Shown: positions 48,212 to 58,258, counted from the stretch's first letter. The stretch: DNA of 64,000 bases from Tsukamurella conjunctivitidis (GCF_007858475.1 NZ_VIGX01000003.1:186001-250000); one strand, 5' to 3'. Numbers and translations: made by a program. Notes: generated by a model from the sequence alone, not told the origin.

Positions 48212-48247
48212 ACTCGGGGCCCGCGCTGCGGGCCCCGAGTTCGTTTC
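48212..48247 (+). terminator. intrinsic terminator after the lipA-DUF4191 unit
   Basis: A 13-bp perfect stem (48212-48224 with 48228-48240, loop GCT) is followed by TCGTTTC, 11 nt after the DUF4191 stop. Confidence 0.88.
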
Positions 48248-48285
48248 TGCGCCCGAGCCTCGCAGGCACCGGGAATCGTCGGCCG

Positions 48286-48768
48286 CTACCGGCCCTTGAC
48301 GACGATCGTTCCGGTGGCACGGTCCTGCATACCGCGACCGTCCACGTCCTGGATGAGCGGCGGCACGATGAACACGATCAGCAGGTTGCGGGCCAGGGCG
48401 CGGACGAAGCCCACCCGCATCTGCGGGTTCTCGATCCGGGCGACGCGCAGGCCGGCGAAGTACTGCCCCGGTGTGAAGCCGAAGAGGGTCACCGACAGCA
48501 CGCCGACGGCGAACCAGATACCGAGCGCGAGGGTGTCGAAGGCGGTGGGCTCCCCCGCGGCGACACGGCCCGGCCCCACGATCGCGACCGCGATCAGCGC
48601 GGACGGCACCCAGTCCAGGAACAGCCCCAACACGCGGCGACCCGATCCCGCGGCCGACCCGACACCGTCGCGCGGCAGCCCCAGGGCCTGCCCGCGGTAC
48701 TCCCCGTGGGAGCCCTCCGGCAGTGCCGCGGAGGCACCGGAGAGCCATGATCCCGTTTCTCGACGCAT
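48286..48768 (-). CDS. RDD-family membrane protein
   Basis: A 160-residue protein with about three helices and the RDD pattern (GSGRRVLGLFLDWVPSALIAVAIV; FGFTPGQYFAGLRVARIENPQMRVGFVRALARNLLI). It corresponds to Rv2219A beside glnA1. Role unknown; some RDD proteins act as Na+/H+ antiporters. ATG 48768 has TACCCT 6 nt upstream. It is divergent from glnA1. Confidence 0.87.
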   Translation of the reverse strand: MRRETGSWLSGASAALPEGSHGEYRGQALGLPRDGVGSAAGSGRRVLGLFLDWVPSALIAVAIVGPGRVAAGEPTAFDTLALGIWFAVGVLSVTLFGFTPGQYFAGLRVARIENPQMRVGFVRALARNLLIVFIVPPLIQDVDGRGMQDRATGTIVVKGR

Positions 48769-48822
48769 GGCCCCAGGGTACGTGGTGTCCGATTCGGCGG
48801 CCTCCCGGACGGCCCTGGATGT

Positions 48823-48860
48823 GTAACACCGTTGAAACATTGCGTTAGTTCTTGGGCAAC
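48823..48860 (+). promoter_or_regulatory. GlnR-type tandem binding site upstream of glnA1
   Basis: GTAAC-N6-GAAAC (48823-48838), then after 6 nt TTAGT-N6-GCAAC (48845-48860). The first pair is a perfect match to the actinobacterial GlnR half sites gTnAC/GaAAC, the second a weaker copy in register. It lies about 95 nt before glnA1. Confidence 0.7.
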
Positions 48861-48955
48861 ACCTCGTCCATAACGTTCATTCTCGTAACCTCGGTGGTGG
48901 TGCGAACGGTACGACCGTGAACGTCACCGCCGGACGACGAAGGAGCAAGTAACAG

Positions 48956-50389
48956 GTGTTCACTACCAAAGAGGAACTTCTCGACTACCTGAAGAAGGAG
49001 AACGTCGAGTACGTCGACATCCGCTTCTGCGACCTGCCCGGCACGATGCAGCACTTCAGCATCCCCGCCGAGGCGTTCGACGAGAGCGTCTTCGAGGACG
49101 GCCTGGCGTTCGACGGCTCGTCGATCCGCGGCTTCCAGTCGATCGACGAGTCCGACATGATGCTGCTGCCCGACGTCACCACGGCGCGCATCGACCCCTT
49201 CCGCGCAGCGAAGACCATGAACATCTCGTTCTTCGTCCACGACCCCTTCACCCGCGAGGCGTACAGCCGCGACCCGCGCAACATCGCGCGCAAGGCGGAG
49301 GAGTACCTGCTCAGCACCGGCATCGCCGACACCTGCTTCTTCGGCGCCGAGGCCGAGTTCTACATCTTCGATTCGGTGTCCTACGACTCGAGCATCAACG
49401 GCTCCTTCTACGAGGTCGACTCGATCTCCGGCTCGTGGAACACCGGCCGCCCGATCGAAGAGGACGGCTCCCCCAACCGCGGCTACAAGGTCCGCAACAA
49501 GGGCGGCTACTTCCCGGTCGCGCCGTACGACCACTACGTGGACCTGCGCGACAAGATCTCCACGAACCTGAAGAACGCCGGCTTCACGCTCGAGCGCGGC
49601 CACCACGAGGTGGGCACCGGCGGCCAGGCCGAGATCAACTACAAGTTCGACACGCTGCTCCACGCGGCCGACGACGTCCAGTTGTTCAAGTACATCGTCA
49701 AGAACACCGCGTGGCAGGAGGGCAAGACCGTCACGTTCATGCCGAAGCCGCTGTTCGGCGACAACGGCTCGGGCATGCACGCCCACCAGTCGCTCTGGAA
49801 GGACGGCAAGCCGCTGTTCTACGACGAGGCCGGCTACGGCGGTCTGTCGGACATCGCGCGCTATTACATCGGCGGCATCCTGCACCACGCCCCGTCGCTG
49901 CTCGCCTTCACCAACCCGACGATCAACTCGTACAAGCGCCTGGTGCCGGGCTACGAGGCGCCGATCAACCTGGTGTACAGCCAGCGCAACCGCTCGGCCT
50001 GCGTGCGCATCCCGATCACGGGCAACAACCCGAAGGCCAAGCGCATCGAGTTCCGCTGCCCCGATTCCTCGGGCAACCCGTACCTGGCCTTCGCCGCCAT
50101 GATGATGGCCGGCCTGGACGGCGTGAAGAACAAGATCGAGCCGCACGCCCCCGTCGACAAGGACCTCTACGAGCTGCCGCCCGAGGAGGCGAAGGGCATC
50201 CCGCAGGCCCCGACCTCGCTCCCGGCCGTGATCGACCGCCTCGAGGAGGATCACGAGTACCTCACCGCCGGTGGCGTCTTCACCGAGGACCTGATCGAGA
50301 CCTGGATCCAGTACAAGCGCGACGTGGAGATCGCCCCGGTGAACCTCCGCCCGCACCCGTACGAGTTCGAGCTCTACTACGACGTGTAA
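48956..50389 (+). CDS. glnA1: glutamine synthetase type I
   Basis: A 477-residue GSI-beta enzyme that makes glutamine from glutamate, NH3 and ATP. Motifs: [54 protein letters not shown] and [12 protein letters not shown]. Tyr405 in [10 protein letters not shown] is the adenylylation site used by GlnE, encoded 3 kb downstream. GTG 48956 has AGGAG about 10 nt upstream. A GlnR-type site in the leader region indicates control by nitrogen supply, in addition to covalent control. Confidence 0.97.
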   Translation: MFTTKEELLDYLKKENVEYVDIRFCDLPGTMQHFSIPAEAFDESVFEDGLAFDGSSIRGFQSIDESDMMLLPDVTTARIDPFRAAKTMNISFFVHDPFTREAYSRDPRNIARKAEEYLLSTGIADTCFFGAEAEFYIFDSVSYDSSINGSFYEVDSISGSWNTGRPIEEDGSPNRGYKVRNKGGYFPVAPYDHYVDLRDKISTNLKNAGFTLERGHHEVGTGGQAEINYKFDTLLHAADDVQLFKYIVKNTAWQEGKTVTFMPKPLFGDNGSGMHAHQSLWKDGKPLFYDEAGYGGLSDIARYYIGGILHHAPSLLAFTNPTINSYKRLVPGYEAPINLVYSQRNRSACVRIPITGNNPKAKRIEFRCPDSSGNPYLAFAAMMMAGLDGVKNKIEPHAPVDKDLYELPPEEAKGIPQAPTSLPAVIDRLEEDHEYLTAGGVFTEDLIETWIQYKRDVEIAPVNLRPHPYEFELYYDV

Positions 50390-50410
50390 GTCGTAGGGAC
50401 GCAAGCTCAC

Positions 50411-50444
50411 CGGCCCCGCACCGTCGTTCGACGGTGCGGGGCCG
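50411..50444 (+). terminator. terminator of glnA1
   Basis: A perfect 16-bp inverted repeat (50411-50426 with 50429-50444) lies 21 nt past the glnA1 stop. No U run follows. Confidence 0.85.
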
Positions 50445-50467
50445 CTCGCGTCTCCGGGGGGGGGCTG

Positions 50468-50986
50468 CTAGCGGGCCAGGGCCGCCTGCACCGCGTCGGC
50501 GAGATCGGCCGGGCCGAGGTGGTCCGAGCGCAGCACGACGGTGCCGGCGGGCTGCCGGGACGCGGCCTGCGGATCGAGGCGGTCGATCGCCCAGCCCGCC
50601 GCGTCGGGTTCGAATCCCATGTCGACGGCCCGTGACCGCAGGCGGGCCCGGATCACCTCGGGATCGGTGTCGAGGAAGACGTGCAGGACCGGCTCCCCCG
50701 CCTCGTCCAGCCCGCCGAGGATCTCCTCGCGGTAGGCATCGCGGAGCAGCGACATCGGCACGATCAGTGTCTCGGCGTGGTGCCGCCGTAACGACAGCGC
50801 CGCGGCCACGACGAGTTCCCGCCAGCTCGGCAGGTCCTGGAAGTCCTCGTTGCGCGGCAGCCACTTCCACAGCATCGAGCCCACGTCCTCCGGGTCGTAC
50901 ACGACCGCCCCCGGTATCCGGCGATGCAACTCGTGCGCCAGCGTCGTCTTCCCCGCACCGAATCCGCCGTTGAGCCAGACGATCAT
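50468..50986 (-). CDS. TmrB-like P-loop kinase/ATP-binding protein
   Basis: A 172-residue P-loop protein: IVWLNGGFGAGKTTLAHELHRR (Walker A), VVYDPEDVGSML, LIVPMSLL and a C-terminal LDPQAASRQPAG region. The order and wording of these blocks resemble Bacillus TmrB (tunicamycin resistance) and antibiotic phosphotransferases of the zeta-toxin fold. Whether it protects against a nucleoside antibiotic is unknown. ATG 50986 has TACGTT 6 nt upstream. Its stop is next to a run of nine G. Confidence 0.8.
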   Translation of the reverse strand: MIVWLNGGFGAGKTTLAHELHRRIPGAVVYDPEDVGSMLWKWLPRNEDFQDLPSWRELVVAAALSLRRHHAETLIVPMSLLRDAYREEILGGLDEAGEPVLHVFLDTDPEVIRARLRSRAVDMGFEPDAAGWAIDRLDPQAASRQPAGTVVLRSDHLGPADLADAVQAALAR

Positions 50987-50992
50987 CGCACC

Positions 50993-50998
50993 AACGTA
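50993..50998 (-). promoter_or_regulatory. -10 box of leaderless TmrB-like gene
   Basis: TACGTT on the minus strand, 6 nt before ATG 50986. Confidence 0.45.
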
Positions 50999-51072
50999 GC
51001 GCAGCGATCCCGGACGGCCACCCGTGCTCGGCGACGCGGGCACTGCTGAGCCGAGATCCTCCGGCGAGGCGG

Positions 51073-51078
51073 TAGGTT
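51073..51078 (+). promoter_or_regulatory. -10 box of leaderless FKBP lipoprotein gene
   Basis: TAGGTT, 7 nt before ATG 51086. Confidence 0.45.
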
Positions 51079-51085
51079 CGAGGCC

Positions 51086-51634
51086 ATGCGCGCCTCCCGC
51101 CAGACCACCGCCGTCGCCGTCGCCGTCCTCGCGGCGGGGGCGCTCACCGCCTGCAGCACCCCGGAGGCGTCCGCGGCGTGCCCGACGGGTGCGCCCAGCA
51201 CCGCGAACTCCCCCGACTGGACCTACCAGGGACAGACCGGCTCGATCGTCGTCACCGGGCCCACGGACACCGCGTCGCCGCAGATCACCGTCGAGAAGCC
51301 CTTCTCCGTGGCGCAGACGCACGTCCAGGCCTTCAACCCGCCGGGCGACGGTGCCGTGGTCGGGGAGACGGCGACCGTCTCGGTCTGCTACCTCGGCGTG
51401 AACGGCCGGACCGGCGAGCGCTTCGACAGCACCTACGACCGCGGCACGCCCACCTCGTTCCCGCTGGACGGCGTGATCCCTGGCTTCAAGAAGGCCATCG
51501 CGGGCCAGAAGGTCGGTACGTCGGTGGGGGTGGCGATCGCTCCGATGGACGGCTACGTGACCGGGCAGCCGTCCGTGGGGATCCAGCCGGGCGACACGTT
51601 GATCTTCGCGATCAAGATCCTGTCGGCGAACTAG
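51086..51634 (+). CDS. FKBP-type peptidyl-prolyl isomerase lipoprotein
   Basis: A 182-residue exported protein. Signal peptide with lipobox LTAC (Cys at about 23), then a Ser/Thr/Gln region and an FKBP fold: ATVSVCYLGVNGRTGERFDSTYDRGTPTSFPLDGVIPGFKKAIAGQKVGTSVGVAIAPMDGYV...IQPGDTLIFAIKIL. It should catalyse proline isomerisation on the outer side of the membrane. A paralogue lies at 58272-58847. It is followed after 3 nt by a methyltransferase gene, so the two are co-transcribed. Confidence 0.92.
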   Translation: MRASRQTTAVAVAVLAAGALTACSTPEASAACPTGAPSTANSPDWTYQGQTGSIVVTGPTDTASPQITVEKPFSVAQTHVQAFNPPGDGAVVGETATVSVCYLGVNGRTGERFDSTYDRGTPTSFPLDGVIPGFKKAIAGQKVGTSVGVAIAPMDGYVTGQPSVGIQPGDTLIFAIKILSAN

Positions 51635-51637
51635 GCG

Positions 51638-52294
51638 ATGAACATTCGCACGTGGCCCGCCCTCGGGCTGCCGATACGTGCGCTCAACTGGTTCAACGCC
51701 CGTCATCCCTTCAGCCACAACGATCACTTCCACGGGTGGATCCTGCGCAACCTGCCCTCCCGCCGGGGCAGGGCGCTCGACGTCGGCTGCGGCGAAGGGC
51801 TGCTCGCCGAGCGCCTGGCGGGACGGTTCCGCACCGTCGACGCCGCGGACGCCGACGCCGGGATGCGCGCGGCCACCGCCGCACGGCGCGTGCCGAACAT
51901 CCGGGTCCTCGACGGGTTCGACGCCGCGGCGGGCCCCTACGACCTGGTGACGATGATCGCCACCCTGCACCACCTCGACCTCGAATCGACGCTCGCCCGG
52001 TGCCGCGACCTGCTCGCCCCGGGCGGTCGGCTACTGGTCGTGGGGCTGTCCAGGCCCGAGACGCTCGGGGATGCCCTGTGGGTCAGCAGGTCCGCGCTCG
52101 TCAATCCGGTCCTGGGTGCCCTCCGGCACCCCGCGCCCGCCACCGCACCGGCCCCGCCACCCGCATTCCCGGTGCGCGCCCCACAGCAGACCTTCGACGA
52201 GATCGCGACCGCGGCAGCGGCGATCCTGCCCGGTGCGGTGGTGCGCCGGCGGATCCCCTTCCGGTACACCCTCTCCTGGCAGGCCCCTGCCTGA
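51638..52294 (+). CDS. SAM-dependent methyltransferase (class I)
   Basis: A 218-residue Rossmann-fold methyltransferase. Motif I is ALDVGCGEGLLAERLA, motif II/acidic AADADAGMRAAT, motif IV YDLVTMIATLHHLD, motif post I LLAPGGRLLVVGLS. A Pro/Ala segment near the C-terminus (PAPATAPAPPPAF) is variable. Substrate unknown. ATG 51638 comes 3 nt after the FKBP stop, with no separate promoter visible. Confidence 0.9.
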   Translation: MNIRTWPALGLPIRALNWFNARHPFSHNDHFHGWILRNLPSRRGRALDVGCGEGLLAERLAGRFRTVDAADADAGMRAATAARRVPNIRVLDGFDAAAGPYDLVTMIATLHHLDLESTLARCRDLLAPGGRLLVVGLSRPETLGDALWVSRSALVNPVLGALRHPAPATAPAPPPAFPVRAPQQTFDEIATAAAAILPGAVVRRRIPFRYTLSWQAPA

Positions 52295-52367
52295 TCTCAG
52301 GGATTCACCGGAGGCGCCGGCCGCGCGCCCCGGCAAGACTGGAGGCACACCGATCCCTGGAGGCGTC

Positions 52368-52844
52368 ATGCGCGTTCTGTCCGTCGTCGTCGGAGCCGTG
52401 GTGCTCCTCCCGCTCGCCGCGGTGGCGGTGATCCTGGCGGGCATCCGCTTCCGGATCCGCCCCGTCCTGGACCTGGTACGCCGCGTCAACCGGGACTTCA
52501 CCAATCCGCGGTCCATGGGTGGGGCCGAGTCGCCCGATTCCACCCGTACGGTGGTGCGGCACGTGGGCCGCCGCAGCGGCAGGGCCTACGAGACCCCCGT
52601 CGACGCGTTCGGGACGGACCGTGGCGCGCTCATCATCGCCCTCCCCTACGGCCCCGACACCGACTGGGTCCGCAACATCCGGGCGGCGGGCACCGTCGAC
52701 CTGCTGCGCCGGGGCACGACGATGACGGGGACCGACCCCCGGATCGTCGACACCGCGGACGTGCTCGACGAGATCCCCGCGGGTGCACGGCGCACGCTCC
52801 GGATGTTCGGCGTCGCGCAGTGCCTGGAACTGCGCGTGGCCTAG
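52368..52844 (+). CDS. deazaflavin (F420)-dependent nitroreductase-family protein
   Basis: A 158-residue protein of the Ddn/FDOR-B family: VVRHVGRRSGRAYETPVDAFGTDRGALIIALPYGPDTDWVRNIRAAGTVDLLRRG is the F420-binding split beta-barrel signature. An N-terminal helix (VLSVVVGAVVLLPLAAVAVILAG) may anchor it in the membrane. These enzymes reduce quinones, menaquinone or nitro compounds. ATG 52368 has GGAGG 4 nt upstream. Confidence 0.9.
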   Translation: MRVLSVVVGAVVLLPLAAVAVILAGIRFRIRPVLDLVRRVNRDFTNPRSMGGAESPDSTRTVVRHVGRRSGRAYETPVDAFGTDRGALIIALPYGPDTDWVRNIRAAGTVDLLRRGTTMTGTDPRIVDTADVLDEIPAGARRTLRMFGVAQCLELRVA

Positions 52845-52848
52845 CTCG

Positions 52849-53787
52849 TCAGCCCACGCGGGCCAGTACCGCCCGGTGATCGGCGCCCCGGATATCGTGC
52901 GCCGTCACCTCCGCTGCGCCGAGTCCGCGCAGCAGGACGTGGTCGATGCCGACCACCGGCGGATAGCCCTTGTCCGTCGGATACGTGGGCAACCACCCGG
53001 CGCCCGCGAGCTGCCCCGCGTCGCGGTAGCCGTGCGAGAGCAGGCTCCGGAAGCGCACGTGGTCGTAGGTGGCGTTGTAGTCGCCCAGCGCGACGACGGG
53101 CCGCCCCTCGGGTACGCCCTGCAACAGGGTCCCGATGCGGCGCAACTCGGAGTCCCAGGTGTCGGCGTCCAGCGGTGGCGTCGGGTGCAGCGCGAAGAGT
53201 TGCACATCGCCCCGGCCGGGAACGGTCGCGACGGCGGTGAGCGCGGTCATGACGAATCCGGGCACCACCCCCGTGCTCGCGAGCGGGTGGCGGCTGTAGA
53301 GCGCGGTGCCGTTGGCCAGCGCCGCCGGCCGCACGAGCGAGTGCGGCAGGTCGGTGCCGATCGTCGACGCGGCGATCCGCTGCGCCGCCTCGTCGGTCAC
53401 CTCGAGGACGGCGAGCACGTCGACGCGGTTCTCGCGGACCAGCGTCGCGAGCGCGTCGGCGTCGCCCGCTCCCACCTGGATGTTCGCGGTGAGCACCGTG
53501 AGGCCGGCATTCGCGGGGGCCGGCTCGCCCCGCCACAGCGGCGCCTGCACCCAGATCCCCGCCGCCGCCACCGCCGCCACGAGCACCAGCCGCAGCAGCG
53601 CACGGACGTACAGCAGGCACACCGCCGCGATCGCGACGAGGGCCAGCCACAGCACCGGCGAGACCGCGGCGGCGGCCACGGTCACCCGATCGGTGCCGGG
53701 CCAGAAGTGCAGTACGAGCGCGAGGAGCGCGCCCAGCAGCGCTGCGGTGCCGACGATGCTCGCCGCCGTCCGGAAGAAGAACCTCAT
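52849..53787 (-). CDS. membrane-anchored endonuclease/exonuclease/phosphatase-family protein
   Basis: A 312-residue protein. Three hydrophobic helices in the first 90 residues are followed by an EEP catalytic domain: LTVLTANIQVGAGDADALATLVRENRVDVLAVLEVTDEAAQRI, PVVALGDYNATYDHVRFR (the GDxN metal site) and VGIDHVLLRG (IDH). The catalytic domain faces outward by the positive-inside rule; substrates may be nucleic acid or phospholipid heads. ATG 53787 has CAGGAT 6 nt upstream. It converges on the F420-type gene with 4 nt between stops. Confidence 0.9.
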   Translation of the reverse strand: MRFFFRTAASIVGTAALLGALLALVLHFWPGTDRVTVAAAAVSPVLWLALVAIAAVCLLYVRALLRLVLVAAVAAAGIWVQAPLWRGEPAPANAGLTVLTANIQVGAGDADALATLVRENRVDVLAVLEVTDEAAQRIAASTIGTDLPHSLVRPAALANGTALYSRHPLASTGVVPGFVMTALTAVATVPGRGDVQLFALHPTPPLDADTWDSELRRIGTLLQGVPEGRPVVALGDYNATYDHVRFRSLLSHGYRDAGQLAGAGWLPTYPTDKGYPPVVGIDHVLLRGLGAAEVTAHDIRGADHRAVLARVG

Positions 53788-53811
53788 GCGGACATCCTGC
53801 CCGCTGCGGCG

Positions 53812-56800
53812 CTATTCGCCCCAGAAGACCCGGTCGACCACGGCGCGCCCGCGCCGGGTCGTGCGCAGGTAGTCGTCGAGGTAGTCCAGCGAGCTGCCCC
53901 GCCAGCCGGCCACGTACGCCACGTTGGAGAGCACCGCGCCGGGCCCGGGCAGCTGATCGACGGGCTTGCCGCGCACCAGGAACAGAGCATTGCGAGCGCG
54001 GGTGGCGGTGAGCCAGGCCGACCGCAGCAGCTCGACGTCCTCCGCCGGCAGCAGATCGTTCTCCTCGATCGCGTCGAGCGATTCGAGCGTCGAGGTGTTG
54101 CGCAGCGCGGGAACTGCGCTGGCGTGCCGCAACTGCTCGAGCTGCACGGTCCACTCCACGTCGGAGAGGCCACCGCGGCCGAGCTTCGTGTGCGTCGCCG
54201 GGTCCGCGCCGCGGGGCAGTCGCTCGGAATCGACGCGGGCCTTGATGCGCCGCAGTTCGTTGACCGTCGCGGGCGAGACCCCACCCTCGGGGTAGCGCGT
54301 CTCGTCCACCAGGTGCAGGAACTCGCGCGCGATCTCCTCGTCGCCGGCCACGTGCGTGGCGCGCAGCAGTGCCTGTACCTCCCACGGTTGCGCCCACTGC
54401 TGGTAGTACGCGCGGTAGGCGGCGAGGGTCCGCACGACGGGCCCGTTGCGCCCCTCGGGACGCAGCCCGGTGTCGACCTCGAGGCCAGGATCCACCGACG
54501 GTGCCCCCAGCCTCGTACGCACGGCGTCCGCGACCAGATTGGACCAGCGCACGGCGTCGGAGTCCTCGTAGCCCTCGTTCGGCGCGCACACGAAGAGCAC
54601 GTCGGCGTCGGAACCGTAACCGATCTCGTGCCCGCCGAGGCGGCCCATGCCGATGACGGCGATCCGCGCGGGCGCGCCGGGCTGGTAGGCGCTGCGGCTG
54701 GACTCGCGTTCGACCACGGACGTCGCGATCTCGGACACCAGAGCGGCGTCGAGGGCGGCGCCCCACACCGACGACAACGCCGTGCACACCTCGGGCACCG
54801 TCATCATGCCGAGGATGTCGGCGGAGGCGACGCGCGCGATCTCGCTGCGCCGCATTGCCCGTGCGACCGCGATCGCCCGGTCCCGGTGATGGGCCCGGCT
54901 GACCGCGGCGAGCATGCCGTTGTACACCTCACGCGGCGAGGGCTCGGTCAGTTTGGGGCCGGTCGCGCCGTCGGCGTAGAGACGGATCACGTCGGGCGAC
55001 CGGGCGAGCAGCTCGGCCACGAAGGTCGAGGAGCCGAGAACGGTCATCAGGCGCTGCGCGACCACCGACTCGTCCCGCAGCACGCGCAGGTACCACTCGA
55101 CGTCGCGCAGGTCCTCGGAGAGCTTGCGGTAGTTCAGCAGGCCGGCGTCGGGATTCGGAGTCTCGCTGAGCCATTCGAGCAGCGTCGGCAGCAGGATGGT
55201 CTGGATCCGGCCGCGCCGCGAGGAATCGGCCATCGCCTTGAGGTGCGCCAGCGCGTGCTGCGGCTGCAGGAAGCCGAGCGCGGCGAGGCGGGCGACGATC
55301 GCGTCGTCGCTCAGGCTCACCGCGTCCGCGTCGAGGTTCGCGATCGAGTCCAGCAACGGCCGGTAGAAGAGCTTGGTGTGCAGCCTGCGCACCCGCGCCG
55401 ATTGCCGCTTGAGCTCGGCGCGCAGCACGCCCGCGGCGTCGCGATCCCCGTCGGGCCGGATGTGGGCGGCGCGGGCGAGCCAGCGCCACGCCTCCTCGTG
55501 GTCGGGCGGCGGCAGCAGGTGCGTGCGCTCCATGCGGCGCAGCTGCAGCCGGTGCTCCAGCGTGCGGAGGAACTCGTAGGAGGCGGTGAAGTTGGCGCCG
55601 TCGTCCCGCCCCACGTAACCACCGGCCGTGAGCGCCGCCAGCGCATCCACGGTGCTCCGCTCGCGGAGCGTCTCGTCCGTGCGGCCGTGCACCAGTTGCA
55701 GGAGCTGGACGGCGAACTCGACGTCGCGGAGCCCGCCCCGGCCCAGCTTCAGCTCGCGCTCGCGGAGATCGGGGGCGATGTTCTCCTCGACACGGCGGCG
55801 CATCTCCTGCACGTCCTGCACGAAGTCGTCGCGCTCGGCGGCCTCCCACACCATCGGGCTCAGGGCGCCGAGGTAGTCGTACCCCAGCTCCAGGTCGCCG
55901 GTCTGCGGCCGGGCCTTGAGCAGCGCCTGGAACTCCCAGGTCTTCGCCCACCGCTTGTAGTACGCCACATGCGATTCCAGCGTGCGGGTGAGGCTGCCGG
56001 CCTTGCCCTCGGGGCGGAGCGCGGCGTCCACGTCGAAGAACGCGGCGGAGCCGATCCGCATCATCTCCCCGGCGAGGCGGGCCGAGGCCCCGTCGGCGGG
56101 CTCGGCGATGAAGATCACGTCCACGTCGGAGACGTAGTTCAACTCCCGCGCGCCGCACTTGCCCATGGCGACCACGGCGAGGCGCCCCTGGGGGTCGTCG
56201 TCGGGGTACACCGTGGCGACGGCGACGGCGAGCGCGGCGGTGAGCGCCGCATCGGCGAGGTCCGCGAGGTGCGCGCCGACCACCGAGAAGGGCAGCGTGG
56301 GCTCGTTCTCGACGAGCTGGGCGAGGTCGCGCGCGGCGAGCACCATGACCAGATCCCGGTAGCCGTCCCGCAGGGAGGCGATCGCGGCTCCACCGGTGAC
56401 GGCGGCCCGGTAGAGGAGGTCGTCGTCCCGGCGCCCGGGGACCTTCACCGCGCCGACGGTGGCGAGCATGGCGGCGATGAGGTCGTCGCGCGACTTCAGG
56501 GGCGCGGTGTCGCGCAGGAGCCGCCACGAGGCGGGATGGCTGACGAGGTGGTCGCCCAGCGCATCGGAGGCGCCGAGCAGCCCGAAGAGCCGGCCGCGGA
56601 ACATGGTGTCGTCCCGGATCAGGCCGTCGATCTCCGCCCAATCGCCGCCCACGGATTCCCGTAGCCGCACGAGGGCGCGCAGCGTCCAGTCCGGGTCGGC
56701 GGCGCGCGAGAGCGCCCACAGCACGTCGGCGCACTCCGCGTCCGCCCACCCGAGGGACTCAAGGTCGAGCTCGGCGTTCGGATCGAGGAGCCCCAGCCGG

Positions 56801-56841
56801 CCCGCGCTGGGGCGGCGGACCTCGCGGTTCGTGGGCGGCAC
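53812..56841 (-). CDS. glnE: glutamine synthetase adenylyltransferase/adenylyl-removing enzyme
   Basis: A 1009-residue two-headed nucleotidyltransferase that adenylylates or deadenylylates GlnA1. The removing domain active site is in [20 protein letters not shown] and the transferase site in [22 protein letters not shown]; both keep the DxD pair. [22 protein letters not shown] and [20 protein letters not shown] are duplicated GlnE signatures. GTG 56841 gives the N-terminus [21 protein letters not shown] that fits homologues; longer frames run into glnA2. It follows glnA2 by 13 nt, the same order as in mycobacteria. Confidence 0.95.
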   Translation of the reverse strand: MPPTNREVRRPSAGRLGLLDPNAELDLESLGWADAECADVLWALSRAADPDWTLRALVRLRESVGGDWAEIDGLIRDDTMFRGRLFGLLGASDALGDHLVSHPASWRLLRDTAPLKSRDDLIAAMLATVGAVKVPGRRDDDLLYRAAVTGGAAIASLRDGYRDLVMVLAARDLAQLVENEPTLPFSVVGAHLADLADAALTAALAVAVATVYPDDDPQGRLAVVAMGKCGARELNYVSDVDVIFIAEPADGASARLAGEMMRIGSAAFFDVDAALRPEGKAGSLTRTLESHVAYYKRWAKTWEFQALLKARPQTGDLELGYDYLGALSPMVWEAAERDDFVQDVQEMRRRVEENIAPDLRERELKLGRGGLRDVEFAVQLLQLVHGRTDETLRERSTVDALAALTAGGYVGRDDGANFTASYEFLRTLEHRLQLRRMERTHLLPPPDHEEAWRWLARAAHIRPDGDRDAAGVLRAELKRQSARVRRLHTKLFYRPLLDSIANLDADAVSLSDDAIVARLAALGFLQPQHALAHLKAMADSSRRGRIQTILLPTLLEWLSETPNPDAGLLNYRKLSEDLRDVEWYLRVLRDESVVAQRLMTVLGSSTFVAELLARSPDVIRLYADGATGPKLTEPSPREVYNGMLAAVSRAHHRDRAIAVARAMRRSEIARVASADILGMMTVPEVCTALSSVWGAALDAALVSEIATSVVERESSRSAYQPGAPARIAVIGMGRLGGHEIGYGSDADVLFVCAPNEGYEDSDAVRWSNLVADAVRTRLGAPSVDPGLEVDTGLRPEGRNGPVVRTLAAYRAYYQQWAQPWEVQALLRATHVAGDEEIAREFLHLVDETRYPEGGVSPATVNELRRIKARVDSERLPRGADPATHTKLGRGGLSDVEWTVQLEQLRHASAVPALRNTSTLESLDAIEENDLLPAEDVELLRSAWLTATRARNALFLVRGKPVDQLPGPGAVLSNVAYVAGWRGSSLDYLDDYLRTTRRGRAVVDRVFWGE

Positions 56842-56854
56842 CGTACGCCCCGCC

Positions 56855-58195
56855 CTACAGGGAGAGGAAGCGGTCGAGCTCGAACGGGGTGACCACGGCG
56901 CGGTAGTCGTTCCACTCGGACCACTTGTTGCGCAGGAAGTACTCGAAGACGTGCTCCCCCAGGGTCTCCGCCACGAGTTCGCTCTTCTCCATGAGCACGA
57001 GCGCGTCGTCCAGGCTGGCGGGCAGATCCTTGAAGCCCATCGAACGGCGCTCACGAGCGGTCATCTGCCGCACGTCGTCCTCGGCGGCCTCGGGCAGGTC
57101 GTAGCCGCCCTTGATGCCCTCGAGTCCGGCCGCGCACAGGACCGCGAACGCCAGGTACGGGTTGCACGCGGAATCGGGCGAGCGCACCTCGACGCGGCGG
57201 CTGCTCGCCTTGTTCGGCGTGTAGAGCGGCACGCGGACCATCGCGGAGCGGTTCGCCGCGCCCCAGGTCGCCGCCGTGGGCGCCTCGTCGCCGGTCACCA
57301 GGCGCTTGTAGGAGTTCACCCATTGGTTGGTGACCGCGGAGATCTCGGGCGCGTGGTGCAGGATGCCCGCGATGAACGCCTTACCGGTGGCGGAGAGCTG
57401 CAGCTCGTCGTCGGGATCGTGGAAGGCGTTGGAGTCGCCCTCGAACAGGCTCATGTGGGTGTGCATGCCCGAGCCCGGGTGGGCCGAGAACGGCTTCGGC
57501 ATGAAGGACGCCTTCACGCCCTCGGTCATGGCGACTTCCTTGACCAGGTAGCGGAAGGTCATGACGTTGTCGGCCATGGAGAGCGCGTCCGCGTACCGCA
57601 GGTCGATCTCCTGCTGCCCCGGGCCCGCCTCGTGGTGGCTGAACTCGACGGAGATCCCCATGGCCTCGAGGGCCTCGATCGCCTTGCGGCGGAAGTTCGG
57701 CGCCGACTCGTGCACCGCCTGATCGAAGTAGCCGCCGTTGTCGGCGGGGATCGGCATGCCGTGCGGCCCGGACTCCTTCTTCAGGAGGTAGAACTCGATC
57801 TCCGGGTGCACGTAGCAGGAGAAGCCGAGGTCGGCAGCGCGGTTGAGCTGACGCCGCAGCACGTGCCGGCTGTCGCCCCACGACGGCGTCCCGTCGGGCA
57901 TCGCGATGTCGCAGAACATGCGGACGGAGTGCATCTCCCCGTCGCCGCTGGTCCAGGGCAGCACCTGGAAGGTCGACGGGTCGGGCTTGGCGACGGTGTC
58001 CGCCTCCGAGACCCGGGAGAAGCCCTCGATCGAACTACCGTCGAAACCGATCCCCTCCGTGAACGCGCCCTCCAGCTCCGCGGGGGCGATCGCCACGGAC
58101 TTGAGGAACCCCAGCACATCGGTGAACCACAGCCGCACGAAGCGGATGTCCCGTTCCTCGATGGTGCGAAGCACGAACTCCTGCTGCCGATCCAT
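56855..58195 (-). CDS. glnA2: glutamine synthetase GlnA2-type
   Basis: A 446-residue GSI-alpha-like homologue: [57 protein letters not shown] and [36 protein letters not shown]. It lacks the Tyr adenylylation loop of GlnA1 ([10 protein letters not shown]), reading [16 protein letters not shown] instead. Some actinobacterial members of this group act on gamma-glutamyl substrates rather than ammonia, so true GS activity is not certain. ATG 58195 has TAGGGT 7 nt upstream. It leads the glnA2-glnE operon. Confidence 0.94.
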   Translation of the reverse strand: MDRQQEFVLRTIEERDIRFVRLWFTDVLGFLKSVAIAPAELEGAFTEGIGFDGSSIEGFSRVSEADTVAKPDPSTFQVLPWTSGDGEMHSVRMFCDIAMPDGTPSWGDSRHVLRRQLNRAADLGFSCYVHPEIEFYLLKKESGPHGMPIPADNGGYFDQAVHESAPNFRRKAIEALEAMGISVEFSHHEAGPGQQEIDLRYADALSMADNVMTFRYLVKEVAMTEGVKASFMPKPFSAHPGSGMHTHMSLFEGDSNAFHDPDDELQLSATGKAFIAGILHHAPEISAVTNQWVNSYKRLVTGDEAPTAATWGAANRSAMVRVPLYTPNKASSRRVEVRSPDSACNPYLAFAVLCAAGLEGIKGGYDLPEAAEDDVRQMTARERRSMGFKDLPASLDDALVLMEKSELVAETLGEHVFEYFLRNKWSEWNDYRAVVTPFELDRFLSL

Positions 58196-58202
58196 GGGAT
58201 CG

Positions 58203-58208
58203 ACCCTA
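58203..58208 (-). promoter_or_regulatory. -10 box of leaderless glnA2-glnE operon
   Basis: TAGGGT on the minus strand, 7 nt before ATG 58195. Confidence 0.5.
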
Positions 58209-58219
58209 AGCGAGGAGGT

Positions 58220-58235
58220 GTTAACGGCGTGTTAC
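58220..58235 (-). promoter_or_regulatory. weak GlnR-like half-site pair upstream of glnA2
   Basis: On the minus strand GTAAC-N6-TTAAC. The first half is perfect, the second matches GAAAC at 3 of 5. It covers the -35 region of the glnA2 promoter. Confidence 0.35.
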
Positions 58236-58258
58236 AACCCGCCGCGGGGATACCCGAG

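Noticed and set aside
50456-50464. Run of nine G next to the TmrB-like stop
   Set aside because: A possible phase-variation tract, but it lies outside the coding sequence and outside the promoter; it could also be a sequencing artefact. No function can be argued.
51073-52294. Methyltransferase-FKBP pair as a toxin or defence module
   Set aside because: Neither protein has toxin, nuclease or sensor features and the FKBP part is a lipoprotein; the pairing is explained by simple co-transcription.
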